A DNA stretch of 64,000 nt, from positions 507,698-571,697 of the forward strand of contig NW_004451419.1 in NCBI RefSeq assembly GCF_000321225.1, in the 5' to 3' direction. Below are positions 32,030 through 44,860 of the stretch, piece by piece. A program made the translations under genes and the position numbers. The notes under the pieces are model-generated. The model did not search any database and had not been told where the DNA came from. It was given only the letters and a program-made list of their open reading frames with translations. Source of the stretch: Odobenus rosmarus divergens. Lineage: Eukaryota; Chordata; Mammalia; Carnivora; Odobenidae. How positions within the stretch are numbered: the first letter of the stretch is position 1; each line of letters starts with the position of its first letter.

Positions 32030-32355
32030 TTGGGAGTCAGCATACATTTTCTACATAAAGGGTCTATATAATATTTTAGGCTCTGCAGTCATCCTGCCCA
32101 CGAGAACCACTCTACATTCCCTTGTAGAGACAGTAGCCACGTGCAAAATGTAAATGAGCAGGTGCAACTGCCTTCCAATAAAACTAGGGACGCTGAAATT
32201 AAAATTGAATATGATTTGCGCGTGTTGGGAAATCTTTGATTTCCCGCCCCCCACCCCCCCCACCTCAGCATTTAACAAATGTAAAAACCACTTAGTTTGA
32301 GAGCCACAGGAAAACGGGCAGCACGGGCCCCAGTTGGCAGACCTCTGTTCTAGGA
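32030..32355. mobile_element. hAT-Charlie type relic
   Basis: Begins GTCAGCATACATTTTCTACA, with AAGGGTCTATATAATATTTT and ACTGCCTTCCAATAAAACTA, then GGCAGACCTCTGTTC. This is the plan of the MER33/MER58 group, but the exact family is not assigned. A C-rich insertion lies near 32243-32265. Confidence 0.55.
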
Positions 32356-33021
32356 GCACCCACTCAGATGTCTGCCATGACGGCGCCCACATTTTGCATC
32401 CAGCAACAGGGCAGTGCTGCATGGCCCGTTGTGGGAGCATGTGAGAAGCCCGCCCGGGAAGTCTTCCTTCTCAGGCAAGGAGAAGAGCATCTTCTGAGGG
32501 CTTTTGGAAAACAAGGAAGTCAGTTACTGCAAAATGTCCTGCGAACCCCAAGTTATAAAATAATCGTGTGGACGTCACCATGAACTGAGTCCAACAAGGC
32601 GAAGTCGGAGAATGGAAGTTTTTTTTTTTTTTAGACTTCAGCATGTTGTTAGTATGCTCCCATTATTACATAATACATTCTGTCCCTCTTAAAATGTACT
32701 CTCTGCTTTGGTTTGCACCTAGAATAAAAAGCCTTAGAGTTTGGGACTGGAGAAGCAAACTTTATGAGGCATATGTGTGTGGCAGTGGCTTTTCATCCTT
32801 GTCGATCCTTCGAGACCTACAAGGAAAAACAGGTAGGACATTCTGGGCTACCTCGGAGAGTCCTTGTTGACTGGTGGTGAGCCAAGCTGAGAAAAGTCTG
32901 GAACTTGGGTGGCCTCTCTTCCTCCTTAGAGTCCTAACACACTTTGAATCTGGGTTTCACAGCCTCAGGTCACCTTGTTGATTATCTCGGTTGGAATCTG
33001 TTTTTAAATTTTTGAAGTATG

Positions 33022-33217
33022 GGCGCCTGGGTGGCTCAGTTGGTTAAGCGACTGCCTTTGGCTCAGGTCATGATCCTGGAGTCCCTGGATGGAGTCCCGC
33101 ATCGGGGGTCCCTGCTCAGCGGGGAGTCTGCTTCTCCCTCTGACCCTCCCCCCTCTCATGTGCTCTCTCTCTCTCTCACACTCTCTCTCAAATAAATAAA
33201 TAAAATCTTTAAAAAAT
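33022..33217 (+). mobile_element. Can-SINE
   Basis: Perfect 16-bp duplication AAATTTTTGAAGTATG at 33006-33021 and 33218-33233. Confidence 0.94.
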
Positions 33218-34349
33218 AAATTTTTGAAGTATGTTTGGAAATGCAAATGTTGGTGAGTGGGGCAGACCAAGAGATCAATACTTTGCGTTCTTTGCTACTC
33301 AGTTGTGGATTTCCTGAGCCCAGTCCCTCCCAGCTAGTGGCATTTGCAGTGGTGGGGGACCCAGAGGCTTTAAACAAACCCTTAGTATGCCTTAAGCCTC
33401 ACCACAGATGCTCACCTGGGTGAGGCAGGCAGGCCAGGTCCAAGGATCCAGAGGGTCCAGCCATGAGAGTCCTTGGCTTTCATGCAAGGTGGAAATCAAA
33501 CGCAAGCCTGCAGGAAGTGAGCGGAGTTTATGGAAGACAACAGATACACAGCGTCTGGAAGACTCGGAAAGGAACCGGAGCATGAGTCTCATTTTTGCCT
33601 GGGGTCTGGGGTTTTTACTGACTGATTATGGTCTCGGGCACGTGTCCTCCCAGGCAGCTAGGAACTGTTGAGAACCACGACAGGGTCCAAGTGTCCATTC
33701 TAAGACACTCCCTGGAACCAGTGGGTCTTGGAGTGAGGCTGTCTAGCGCCAGTGGTCTGGAATATGCACGTGATGGCTTCGTCTGATCCTTCCTGAGATA
33801 CTTTCTTTTGTGCTGGAAGACTCCAAAGCTAACCATTAACTCCTTGTCCCTTGTGAGGAGAACATATATTAAGGCACATGTAGGGCAGGGATGCAGGTCC
33901 TAGCAAGAATAAAAGCAGGAAAAGACGAAGAAAAGCCAGCTTTTTCTTTGATGGGGTCCCTTCGGTTTCCCAGTCTCATGGGGAAAATAAAAAATATCAA
34001 TGCCAGGCTCACTTCCAGAAGGTGATTGAATTGGTCCTCAGGGAGAAGCGGAGACATCAGTATTTTTATGAAGTGTCCAGTTTATAGCAGGACCGGCAAC
34101 CTCTTTCTAGAGGCCCTGTTTTCCTTATGCCGTGTGGTCGCTTAATTTTTTTCCTTTTGGTGATGATGATACTTAGGACTTTCTGAATCTAAGATGTATT
34201 TGAAGAAATCTATTTCTCTATGACTGTTGTTGTGTTTGGTGGGAAAAGTTTATGAACGTACTCACCGGTCTCAAGCCTATCATTCGGCTTCTAAAAAATA
34301 CCTATGACAGTAAAAAGAGAGTGTCGAGGGATCGCGGAGCTACCAGAAT

Positions 34350-34351
<2 letters not shown>

Positions 34352-34389
<38 letters not shown>
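34352..34389 (+). repeat. (TG)n microsatellite
   Basis: About 19 uninterrupted TG units, ending in TAGGGGG. Confidence 0.95.
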
Positions 34390-34391
<2 letters not shown>

Positions 34392-34454
34392 GGGGAGCTG
34401 AGAGTGTTTGTAGTCTTTTGGAAAGTACAAGTTTCATTAGGGAGCCATTCGAAG

Positions 34455-34650
34455 CACCTGTTATGAGCAAGTCACTATGCCAGAAGCTCGGCGTATGTCA
34501 TTTTATTTCCTTTTCCCCAACCACGTGGTGAAATAGCTGCATGAGGAAACAGACTCAGTCATTTGCCCAGAGCCACAAGTACGGGAGTCAGGACTCGAAC
34601 CCGAGTGAGCCTGGTTTCAAAGCCCAGTCATCTTGCCACTACTTACACTC
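34455..34650 (+). repeat. MIR
   Basis: AGCAAGTCACTATGCCAGAA, CATGAGGAAACAGACTCAG, GCCCAGAGCCACAAGTACGG and AGGACTCGAACCCGAG follow the MIR order. Confidence 0.7.
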
Positions 34651-35769
34651 TGCCCAGATCATTGTTATCGATGTTCTCAGCGGGGGATTTCTGAATGGAG
34701 TTTATACAGATTTCCTTAAGTCACGGATAGCTCTCCCAGGAAAAACAGGACACATCTGTAGCTGAAAATGTGCCCCATTGAGAGGATTGTGCGAGCTACT
34801 CCTGAGGGACCGACGTTTGGATGAGTCACCGAAGCCCCAGCCTTGGGGCCGCGGATCAGGGAGGAGGGAAGGTGTGCGGGCCGCGCACAAGACCTCCGCT
34901 CCCAACAAACGGATGATTTCATCCTCCCCTCCCATAAAGCGTGCGTGGTGCTATCCCCGCTTACAGCCCACAGAATGGAGGCCTCAAGAGCAGGCCCAAA
35001 GTGCGCTTCCTGCTACAAGTGCAGCGGAGAAGATTCTGAGTCCAGTGTGCTGACTTTTCCTTTCTGGAAAACAAGCCCGCAGAGGAAGTGGCTCTAGCTG
35101 CACCTGCCGCCATTTAAACCGCTTTGCATCGGTTCAGGCTCTTGCGGGGTTTTTCCACTTGCTCTTCGGCGAGGCACATCCTGGGTCGACTAAGATCGGG
35201 GCCACCAACCTGCCGTCCCCCCTTTTGTCAGAGCACAGCGCCCTTTTGTGTGGCTTCTGCTCTCCCTGCTCTGGGTTGGACCTGGAGGTGACCTTAGTCC
35301 CACATGCGTCCCGCCCTCCCCGTGGCACAGAAGGCTGGCAGCGTGGGCTGGGTGCCAGTGAGAACCAGCCGAACCAGCATGGAAGTGGACTAATTTGGGG
35401 TTGTTTGTGGGGTTTTTTCCCTCTCCCTAAGCCACAAGAAATGGGACACATTTTATTGAGCGGCGTTTTCATTCAGAAGGTTTTACGAAATCTTTTCCGG
35501 GGTGGGGTGGGGGGGTGTGTGCGGAGAGAAGCCAGGTGATCCTTGGATGACAGTTGCATCAAGCCCTGGGAGCTTTTCCCGGCGGGCTTCGTCTAGAAGC
35601 CATTTCTCAAATACCCAACAACTGCGTGCAATCAATTTCTGCATGTCCTAGGAAGGCCAGAATGACCTGGTCCATATCACTGACGGCGTCGTGGACTTTA
35701 GATGCCCCCTGGCTTAGATATCGAAGATTGTGAAAGACAGCAAAGGTCTGGGGTTGAAAGGTGGCAAGC

Positions 35770-36041
35770 AGGGCTGTTCTGCCCTGCAGGGCCGCCCCGA
35801 GGAGGGGTGGGTTGCGGGATCCTGTTCCAGGCCGCCTGGGCTGGGACTGCGCCAGTGCCTTGAAGGTTAAGTGCTCCAGGGATATTTTTAAACGGCAGGG
35901 ACCAGTTAATCTAAAAGTGACGCTCACACTTCCTGGCCGCGAGGAGCAGCTTGCCGGCTTAGAGTCAGGCCCTCCGCAAACAAGGAACCTGGAAAGCACA
36001 ATTGAGGAGACCCGGGAAAAGGAAAGGTGGAGGGACAGGTG
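35770..36041 (+). other. ACACB: Candidate non-coding first exon of ACACB with promoter I
   Basis: The segment ends in ACAGGTG followed by the strong donor GTAAGTGAG at 36042, and precedes a 19.7 kb intron to the ACACB ATG exon. UNG ends about 5.5 kb upstream, close to the UNG-ACACB spacing I recall for human. The start is not determined. It has mixed GC content and no TATA box was seen. Inferred, not proven. Confidence 0.4.
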
Positions 36042-36369
36042 GTAAGTGAGCTTACCCCTCCCTGGGATCCCTGCCTGGAGAGCCGGTGACTGTGTGGACG
36101 GGGGAGGGAGGGGGCTATCCTGCCCGGGGAGAGCAGCCCCTGCACAGAAGGGGGCAGGCGGGCCTTCCGGGGGAATGAGAATTCCTGTTACGTTTGCGGG
36201 GAGCCGATCTGAGGGCTGGAAATGGAACCTAAATGAAGGAGAAGGGCCTCTCCTTGCTTCTATAAATGGTTATGTTGCTGGGAATCTCTGTGCAGGCTCT
36301 TGTTATCGGTTCCACAAACCGAAACGGTAGGGTTAGGTTTTAGGTTTACTGAAAAGGCAGTTGTGTTAA

Positions 36370-36539
36370 TTTTTTTTTTTTTTAAGATTTTATTTATGAG
36401 AGAGCACAAGGAGAGGGAGAGGGAGAAGCAGGCTCCCCGCTGAGCAGGGAGCCGAGGACGTGGGGCTCGATCCCAGGACCTGGAGATCATGACCTGAGCC
36501 GAAGGCAGACACTTACTGATGGAGCCACCCAGGCGCCCC
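36370..36539 (-). mobile_element. Can-SINE
   Basis: Minus-strand copy with a 14-base T-run and the full tRNA-like head. Confidence 0.9.
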
Positions 36540-36632
36540 AAGGCTTCTGTCGAAAGGAAAACTATTCTGTTTCTTAAAGGTGTCCAATCTCTCAAACTGT
36601 TACTTATTTTTTTTTTTTTTAAGTAGACTCTA

Positions 36633-36810
36633 GGGGCACCTGGGTGGCTCAGTCGATCGGCTCAGATCATGGTCTCACGATCGTGAGATCCAGCCCTGCA
36701 TTGGGCTCTGCACTCAGTGGGGAATCGGCTTGAGATTCTCTCTTTCTCCCCCTCCCTGCTCACTCGTTCTGTCACAAATAAATAAATAAATCTTAAAAAC
36801 AATAAATAAA
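36633..36810 (+). mobile_element. Can-SINE, variant
   Basis: Plus-strand copy with part of the head deleted (GGCTCAGTCGATCGGCTCAG). The flanks GTAGACTCT and GCAGATTCT are an imperfect duplication. Confidence 0.85.
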
Positions 36811-36995
36811 AGCAGATTCTAAGATAAAGCATTTATAGTGCCCCTGTATCACTAGAAAGACATTTCATTTTTCTAAAGTGCACTACGAAATAAAAGTCAA
36901 GTAGCGTGGAGTAAAACGGGTCTCCTTGTACTATTCTTCTGCCTGTCCCTCCTCCTCCTGCTATGTACAGTTTGGTATAAGACTTCCCAGACCTT

Positions 36996-37166
36996 GGGGG
37001 CGCCTGGATGGCTCAGTCAGTTAAGCATCTGACTCTTGGTTTCGGCTCAGGTCATGAATTCAGGGGCGTGAGATGGAGGCCCAAGTCAGTGTGGAGCCTG
37101 TTTGGAATTCTCCCTCTCTTGCTGCCCCCCGCCCCCCACTCTCTCTTATTTCTAAAGACAAAACAA
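36996..37166 (+). mobile_element. Can-SINE
   Basis: Older plus-strand type with ATCTGACTCTTGGTTTCGGC. The flanking ACTTCCCAGACCT is present on both sides. Confidence 0.88.
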
Positions 37167-37610
37167 ACTTCCCAGACCTGGTTTCTCAAGGACCTATTCT
37201 GTGCCTTCACCAGGTACACAACTATCTCTCACAATGATCATTATTATTATTTATTATTATTATTTTAACATCAGTGGGCTTCCATGTAAAGTGGGGTGAC
37301 CAACCATCCACAGTGGCCCAGGACTGAGGACTGAGGGGGACCTCCTGGGAAGCCAGTCTTTCCATTTAAAAACTGCAAGGTAGAGACATTGTTTTATAAA
37401 CTGTTGTTATTTTGTTTTCCTTCGGACAGTGTCTTGCGAAATATCTAGAAGATGTGATTTCTTCACTGACTTCTCCGAGTTTTAAATGGAAAGACTCCAG
37501 CCGATCCTCAGTCATGTGATTGGAGGTACAAACATCCTCAGTTTATGAATTTATTTGAGCAGCTCTAGGAAGGCATTTTATGTTTATGCAAAGGAGGTTT
37601 TTAAAACATT

Positions 37611-37790
37611 TTTTTATAAAGATTTTATTTATTTATTTGGGGGAGAGAGAGCAGCAGAGGGGTGAAGGTCAGAGGGAGAAGCAGACTCCCCACTGAGCAG
37701 GGAGGCCGACACGGGGCTCGATCCCAGGACCCTGGGATCATGACCTGAGCTGAAGGCAGACCCTTAACTGACTGCGCCATCCAGGCGCCC
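37611..37790 (-). mobile_element. Can-SINE
   Basis: Minus-strand copy at the edge of the following LINE-1 block. The flanks AAAACATTTTTTT and AAGACATTTTTTT look like a target duplication. Confidence 0.9.
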
Positions 37791-37795
37791 TAAGA

Positions 37796-38970
37796 CATTT
37801 TTTTTTATTTTGACTCAGTTGACACACGGTGTTCATTAGTTTCAGGTGTGTACCTAATGGTTCACCTTCTCTGTGTGCTCACAAGCATAGCCGCCGTCTG
37901 TCACCGTACGTCGCTCTCGCAGTATCATTAACTCCATTTTCTATGCTGTGCTTTTATTCCCAAGACTTCTCCATTGCTTTACAGAGCCTTTCCCTTCTCC
38001 CATTTTGCCCATCCCCGCACCCCCTCCCCTTCTGGAAACCATCAGCTTGTTTTCTGTATTTATTGATCCGATTTGGCTTTTTATTTATTCATTTTTTTTA
38101 GATTCCACTTATGAGTGAGATCATATGGTATCTGTCTTTCTCAGTCTTATTTCGCTTAGCACAATACTCCCTGACTCCATCCACGTTGTTGCAAACGGCA
38201 AGATTTCATTCTTTTCTTTATGGCTGAGTAATATTCCACTGTATCTATCTATCTATAGATATTTATTTACAAATATATGTATGTACACCACATCTTCGTC
38301 ATCCATTTGTCTACTGATGGACACTTGGGCTGCTTCTTTATCTGGGTTATTGTAGATAATGCTGCAGTAAACATCGGGATGCATGTATCTTTTCAAATTA
38401 GTGTTTTCGTTTTCCTTGGGTAAATACTTAGTAGTGCAATTACTGGATCATATGGTAATTCCATTTTTTAATTTTTTGAGGAACCTCCATCCTGTTTTCC
38501 AGAGTGGCTGCCCCAGTTTGCATTCCCACCAACAGGGCAGGAGGGTTCCCCTTTCTCCGCATCCTTGCCGACACCTGTTGTTTCTTTTCTTTTTGATTTT
38601 AGCCATTCTGACAGGTGGGAGGTGGTATTTCATGGTGGTTTTCATTTGTATTTCCCTCATGATGAGCGATGTTGAGCATCTTTTCGTGTGTCTGTTGGCC
38701 ATCTGTGTGTCTTATTTGGAAAAATGTCTGTTCAGGTCCTCTGCCCATTTTTTAGTCAGATTTTTTTTTTTTTGGTTTTGTGTTATATAAGTTCTTTATA
38801 TATTTTGGATATTCCTTATAGGATATATCATTTGTAAATTTCTTCCTCCATTCAGTAAGTTGCCTTTTTGTTTTTTTGAGTTTCCTGTGCTGTACAAAAG
38901 GTTTTTATTTTGATGTGGTCCCAATAGTTTATTTTATGCAAAGGAGTTTTTGGTTTTCTTGTTTTTGTTT
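37796..38970 (-). mobile_element. LINE-1 fragment (antisense)
   Basis: Classical antisense L1 text: TGGCTGAGTAATATTCCACT, CCAGAGTGGCTGCCCCAGTT, GCATTCCCACCAACAGGGCA and TTGATTTTAGCCATTCTGAC. The reading frames here are decayed. Confidence 0.85.
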
Positions 38971-39694
38971 TTGTTTTTTGCTTCTGCTCAGGTGCTATGT
39001 AAGCTCTGTTTTATCACCTTTATATATGAGACATAAATTAGAGTATTACATGAGATACTTGATCTTTAGGGGGCAATAGACATTTTAAGCTTTTCAAGTG
39101 GAGACTCCCTCAAAGTCTTATCCCTGTAGAAACTTTGCAATACCTTATTCTAAAGTTTCCTCTGAATTTTGACTCAAAGATCTTTAGAGGAGTGTGCATC
39201 TGTACCCTGGGAAGCCTGGAAGGATGGTCAGAAATCATGCATTTTACCTTAAAACTTCATGCACGTTTCACATTCTATTCTAATAGATCTCTTTGTTATA
39301 ATAATAGTAAACTTACTACCATGAAGTAAGAGGATTCTCCAGGAAGATAGGATGGGTTTGTTTAGATTGTGTTAGACAATCCAGGCTGGGCACAACAGGG
39401 AACCCGAGGTACTGATTACTAAGTGGTTGGCATGCAGCAGGTGTTGAATTACGCACAAGGACAATCCTAGGACGAGGTGTTATTTACTCCATTCCCCAAA
39501 CCAGGAAGCCGAGGTTTGGAGAATTCGCGTGACTGGCTCTGGTCAGTCACAAAACAAATGGCAGTCTCCACTCAGGTCAGCCCCACACCAGAAGTGGGGC
39601 TGTCTGGACCGTGCTGGGACCCCAGAATACAGCCTCACTTTTCAGCTAGCCCGGGATCGGTGCCACCCCTGTTGGACCCACTAACGCACCTTTT

Positions 39695-39719
39695 CAAATC
39701 AAATCAAATCAAATCAAAT
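39695..39719 (+). repeat. (TCAAA)n short tandem repeat
   Basis: Five perfect copies of a pentamer before CATGGGTGAG. Confidence 0.9.
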
Positions 39720-40429
39720 CATGGGTGAGAGTGATAAGAAAGGACAACCTTGCACACACTCTCCCTTCTATTTGGAAGTAAATGGGTCTCAGGCTCCAGT
39801 AGTAACTAGAATAATTAGTTGCTGGAAACGCCCCTCTAAGCAGATCTTCCTTCCACACTGTTACAAGGAAGGCTGTGGTCTCTTATTTCCACATTCCCAA
39901 CAAAGTGGGACTTAGGGGCCCTCCTGTTTGGAGGAATAACCCACGTAAGGTGGAGAAGGGGCTCTGATTCCAGTTTGGGAAACATTGTGCTGCCCCTAGG
40001 GAGCCCAGACCCTTTCTGGCAGACTTCTCAGAGCCTTGAATATACTGACCTGTGGTGGGACTCTCCAAAATGCAACTTTGGGATTTGGCAGTGATGGGGA
40101 CCATCTTTCAGGGCTGGTGTCCCCCATTGGCACCTCCTGAGAAGCATGGAATAGTCTCATTTTGTACCTTCCTCAATTTTGCTTCAGAATTGCAGGAGGC
40201 GGGATCCTGCCATGGGTAAATGTCTTAACAAGGCTTGAGCTTTTGTACAGGGCTCCAAGACAGCATGTGTATGTGTGTGTATGTTTGTGTGTGTGTACGG
40301 AGCCAGAGCCCAGCCTCCCAGGTTCTGGGTGGATTGGAACAGGGACATGCGCCAGCAGGCTGTTGCACTAACTCAGGCTTGGGGTGAGGTGGTGGCAGGC
40401 ATCGGGGAAGCACAAAGAAAACACACAGG

Positions 40430-40640
40430 CCCTGCAGCTGGTCAGTCACATCCAGCTCTGCCACTTCATGATGTGACCTTGGGCAACAGATTCCTCCCCT
40501 GCCTCATCTCTTCATTTCCCGAAAGGGAGCACGAACTTCCTAGAGTTTTTGTGGGCATGCAAAGGGATAGTAAGCATGAAGTGCATAATTTAAGACCTGG
40601 TATACAGTAAGTGCTTAACAAACATTAGCCTTTATTATCA
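40430..40640 (-). repeat. MIR (minus)
   Basis: CAGCTCTGCCACTTCATGAT, GTGACCTTGGGCAACAG and CAGTAAGTGCTTAACAAACA follow the MIR reverse-complement order. Confidence 0.75.
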
Positions 40641-41589
40641 TTTAGCAATTTCCTCGGTTTGTTGAAGGATTGCTGCATGCCTTCCGCCGTGTCTACACTC
40701 CATTTACCAAAGAGCCATGTTTTGGGAACCCTTGTTGCTGGGGAAGGGGTCAGGGAGCCTGTATCAGGAATGTTGGGAAATTTGTACAGACCTGGGTTTT
40801 AGGCCCCACCTACCCTCACAGAGTTGACTTTCTAATGGGGAAGACAGGTGTGCCCGTAGGTGACCTCACACATAACTGCGGTCTGTGATGAGCGCCAGGA
40901 GGGAGAGGACAGGGAGCCCGAGGGCATAGGGCGGGAGCCTGACATTCGGGCATCTCTGGCAGCCCCTTGTGTCACAGGAAGAGGGAGGGAGCGGCAGGGG
41001 TGCGGGGGGATTCAGCTGCCTGTCCGAGGTGGTTGCCCACTGCCTGACCTTGACGCTCACACTTTCAGACTCACTGGAGCAGGAAGACCCTCCGGGGACG
41101 CGGGAAGGATGGGCTGGACACGGAGGCAGACTTGGGCTAGGTGGAGGCATGATGCAGCCAACAGGTATTTCCTGACCCTTCCGTGTGCTGGGCCCTGCAC
41201 TGTGGAGCCAGGGGCAGGACAGAGCCAGTCCTCGCCCCGAGAAGCTTACATTCCGTGGCGGGGCTGGGGAGATGAGTGAGTGTATGGGTGACAACGTAGT
41301 GTCAGGTCAGCTTGTGGTAAGTGACATGAAGGAAAGGAACATGTCATCGAGAATAAGACCCACGGTGTCAGGGCAGGTCTGGGGCGGGAACACAGAAGCA
41401 AAGGCAGAAAAAGGAGCAAGAGATAACCATGCCAGGGGGCAGTGGTGGGAAAGAACATTCTGGAACATGGGCCCACAAACACAGAGGGCCTGAAGGGGGA
41501 CCAGTAGCCGGAGAGTGGGGAGGGCCCAGATCTCCAGGGCCACGTGGACCACAAAGGAGTACAATGAAGAGCGACCGAGCATGTGAAAT

Positions 41590-41785
41590 TCAGTTCAGCT
41601 GCCCACTGCCAGAGTGACTTGGGACAAGTTTAACTCTTGAACCCTGAGATTACTCTTCAATTCAACACCAAAAAAAGGCTTCTCATAATACTGATCTCAC
41701 AGAGTGGGATGAGGTGGTGATTATAAAATGCTTAGTACAGAGCCTGGCACATAGTAAGCACTAATAAATTTTAACTGTTAGTACC
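41590..41785 (-). repeat. MIR (minus)
   Basis: GCCAGAGTGACTTGGGACAA, GCCTGGCACATAGTAAGCAC and TAATAAATTTTAACTG in order. Confidence 0.75.
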
Positions 41786-41847
41786 GATATACAGGTTTTT
41801 ATCAGACAGGATGCTTAACTTTTTGGTATAGAAAACAAGTTAACTTT

Positions 41848-42065
41848 TTTCTTTTTAAGATTTATTTATTTATTTGAGAGAGAGGGTGTGCACACACAAG
41901 TGGGAGGGGCAGGGAGAGGGACAGAGAACCTGCAGCAGACTCCACGCTGAGCGCAGAGCCCGACTCGGGGCTTGACTTGGGGCTTGATCCCACAACCCTA
42001 AGATCACAAGATCACACCCTGAGCCAAAACCAGGAGTCTCAATCAACTGCGCCACCCACGTGCCC
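41848..42065 (-). mobile_element. Can-SINE, older subfamily
   Basis: Diverged minus-strand copy with GGTGTGCACACACAAGTGGG and an internal repeated block (CGGGGCTTGACTTGGGGCTT). Confidence 0.85.
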
Positions 42066-42079
42066 CAACTTTTTTTTTT

Positions 42080-42800
42080 AAAAAAAAACACATTCAGAGG
42101 TAGAGTGAATAGCACAGTGAGCTCCTCTCTATTCACCACCCTCTTCGATAACCATCAACTTTCTGCACTTCTGGTTTCATCTACCCACACATACAGCCTT
42201 TTCCCCTACGTTTTCCCCATTTTACTGTGAAAAATTTCAAACCTACAAAGAAGTTGAAAGAATTGTATGGGAGCACCCATACACCTATCACATTTCACGT
42301 CCATTGCAGACATCATCAGAACCTTTCTCCCTGAGTACTAACTGCATACTGTCATTAACTAGAGTTCTGGGGTCCTCTGGGGGTGGGGTGTGGGGATTGT
42401 TTTCAAGCAAATCTCGGAGCCAGATAAATAACTGTAGTGCATATCTCTAAAAGAGATGGACTTTTAAAAAACCATCGCCATGACTGTTTCCAACACCATT
42501 ACTGGCATTTCCTTAACCCAGTACCCAGTTCATGCTCCACACCCTCTGTCTCAGAGATGTTGAACACTCGTTCTGTTCCAATCAGGACCCACAAAAAGGG
42601 TCCTATTAAGTCTCTCTTCATCTGTAATAACCACCCCGCTGCCTTTATTAAACGCCAGTTACTTATTGAAGAAACTCGGTCATTTGTCCCACGGAATTTT
42701 CCACATTTTGGATGTGGCTGATTACGCGTCTCTCAAGCGTCCTTTAATGTGCTTATTAGTGCTCAGGTCTTGAGGCTTGAATCAGTTCAGGTCCAAACCC
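42080..42800 (-). mobile_element. Old LINE relic (antisense)
   Basis: ACTGTGAAAAATTTCAAACC, TGCAGACATCATCAGAACCT and ATCTGTAATAACCACCCCGC follow a common old LINE-like repeat. The family is not named. Confidence 0.5.
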
Positions 42801-43689
42801 TTGGCAAGACTACTTCAGCATGTTGCCGTGTCGTTGTGTGCTCTCCACTGCATGGTGTCGAGAGGAACATAATGTCAGGTTAGCCCGCTTTCAGGGATGT
42901 GAACTCCTCGGTGCACGTGGGAACCAGCATCAGCCTGACCTCCCTTGTAGAGTCCCCAGCGGCCCTTCACTGAATAGTTTGCAAGCCATGGACGGTCAAA
43001 GCCCTACCTAGGTCAATGTTATTTACTGGTTGCAAATGTGGTTTCCTGCTTGCCTCCATCCTCGTGCACTTATTAGCTGTCATTCTATAACATACGACTC
43101 TCATCCACCATCTGAAATACAGAGCATTTTCCTACAGGAAAGGCAGGATAAGTGCTTGATTGCATCCTTTTTTTTTTTGAAGTGCGTTTTCAGGGTCATG
43201 AGTGGTGCCATTGGGAGCTCCCAAGGTGTCAATGAAGTTTTTGTTTTGACGAACATGGCGACCACATGGTTTCGAAATTGCTTGGATGTATTTCAATCCA
43301 CTGCAGGGATCACCTTCTTACGGGCCCAGGGCCATACTTTGGCAGGGCAAGCCCCTTCAGGGTCCTTGCTTTCAGACAGGACAAGAAATCTCAGCTCACT
43401 GTGTATATTTCTGCCCCAGCCCTGGAGTGAGCCATTTCCCCCAAGCAATCCTGGTTCCTTTTAGTGGGAAACATACTTAGAAATCATAATCTGGGACAAG
43501 GAATGTTTTACAGGTTCCTCCTGTGAATCGTGGACTGGGGTCAGGGAGCTGGGTGAAGAGGCTTGTGCAGTGGTTCAAGTAAGTGATAACAGGGGCTTGA
43601 CCTTGATCTTAGGTAAAGCAGTCAGCACCATGCCTGGTGTGTCATGGAGAACATGATAAATATTAGAACACTCTTTGTTTGCGTTCTTT

Positions 43690-43890
43690 ATATTAGTTCA
43701 TGTAAACCTCACCAAAACCTTCCTCTCTGAGAAAGGCAATCTTCTCATCCCCACTGAATACACAAGAAAACCAAGGCTCAGAGAGGTGAGGAAATTTGCT
43801 GAAGGTCACATGGGTAGTAAAGAGCAGACATAAAACTTGGAGCTAGCCAAACCAGATTCCATACTCCAACCAATACACTGGGTCTTAATT
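43690..43890 (+). repeat. MIR
   Basis: Contains ACCAAGGCTCAGAGAGGTGA and TTGCTGAAGGTCACATGGGT with the upstream MIR body. Confidence 0.75.
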
Positions 43891-44739
43891 TCAAACTCAG
43901 AAATGACCTAGATTAGTTTCTGGCAGAAAACGTGACCATCCAGCCAGTAAATAACAGAAAACGTGTTAAACTGGGATTCCAGCAAGGGTCTCCAGGACCG
44001 GGCCATGCTTCAGACCCTCTCCCTGCCCCAAGGGGTTTCTGCAACTGTGCCCTTTAGCAGGTGCAAATGGCCCTCGAGACTGCTCTTGGTGCCCTCTGTC
44101 CACACAACCTACAAGCTCTCCCAGGCACATGTTCTCATGACTTAGTCTTTACCAGAGCACTTGTGAGGTTGGCATCATTCACAACTGAAGAGCTGAGGTC
44201 CAGAGATTCAAACACAGAACCAACACTGCAGAGTTTCCTGGCTGCTGGCGGTGCCACGGCTCGAACCCTCAGGCCCTCTGATTCTGTGTTTAGAGTTGTT
44301 TTTGCTTTTCGTTCTGGAAGGGACAGGACAGAGGAGGCGGTGCTCCTTTTTAGAGAGGCTAATCACCCATGGGGCTCTGTTGATTCCTCCCAACATTTGC
44401 AACCAGATTGCCAAAGCTGGTGGGAAATGCTGGGCAGCCTCGGAGGAGAGCAACTGTCCCCAGAAGGTCAGGTTGATTCAGGCTGGGAGTTACATTACCG
44501 CTTTTCAGGCTGGATGGTGCACTGGCCCTGCCCCAGGACTAGGCTTGGGGGAGGCCCTCAGCCAGCAGAGCCAGGGGCTGTTGGTGGAAGGATACCCACC
44601 ACATCTCAGCTCAACATCAGGGAGAAGGCTTACTCGACAAAGCCCCCTGGTCTCCAAGGCAGGGGCTTCTCAGCACAACCCTGAGTAGGAACGTTAATGA
44701 GAAAAAGAACTACAGTAATCACAGTAGCTCCTGATAGCA

Positions 44740-44860
44740 TGCTCCATTTATGCCAAGCTAAGCAGTCTACCTATGTGAGTTCATTGACTTGCCCTTCGGG
44801 GTGCTGAGTTTGGTCCTGTTACTATCCCCATTTTACAGATGGGACAACTGAGCTCGGGTT
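44740..44860 (+). repeat. MIR fragment
   Basis: ACTATCCCCATTTTACAGAT and GGGACAACTGAGCTCGG are MIR core sequence. Confidence 0.65.

Larger units (their letters stand above)
30881..35760. other. UNG-ACACB intergenic region
   Basis: Contains two Can-SINEs, a hAT relic (32030-32355), a MIR (34455-34650) and a TG repeat (34352-34389). The 30.9-31.57 kb and 32.4-34.3 kb stretches look unique. No gene was recognised. Confidence 0.6.

Noticed and set aside
44061..44684. 207-codon frame between ACACB exons
   Set aside because: No domain or splice context. It probably reflects GC-rich repeats and chance.
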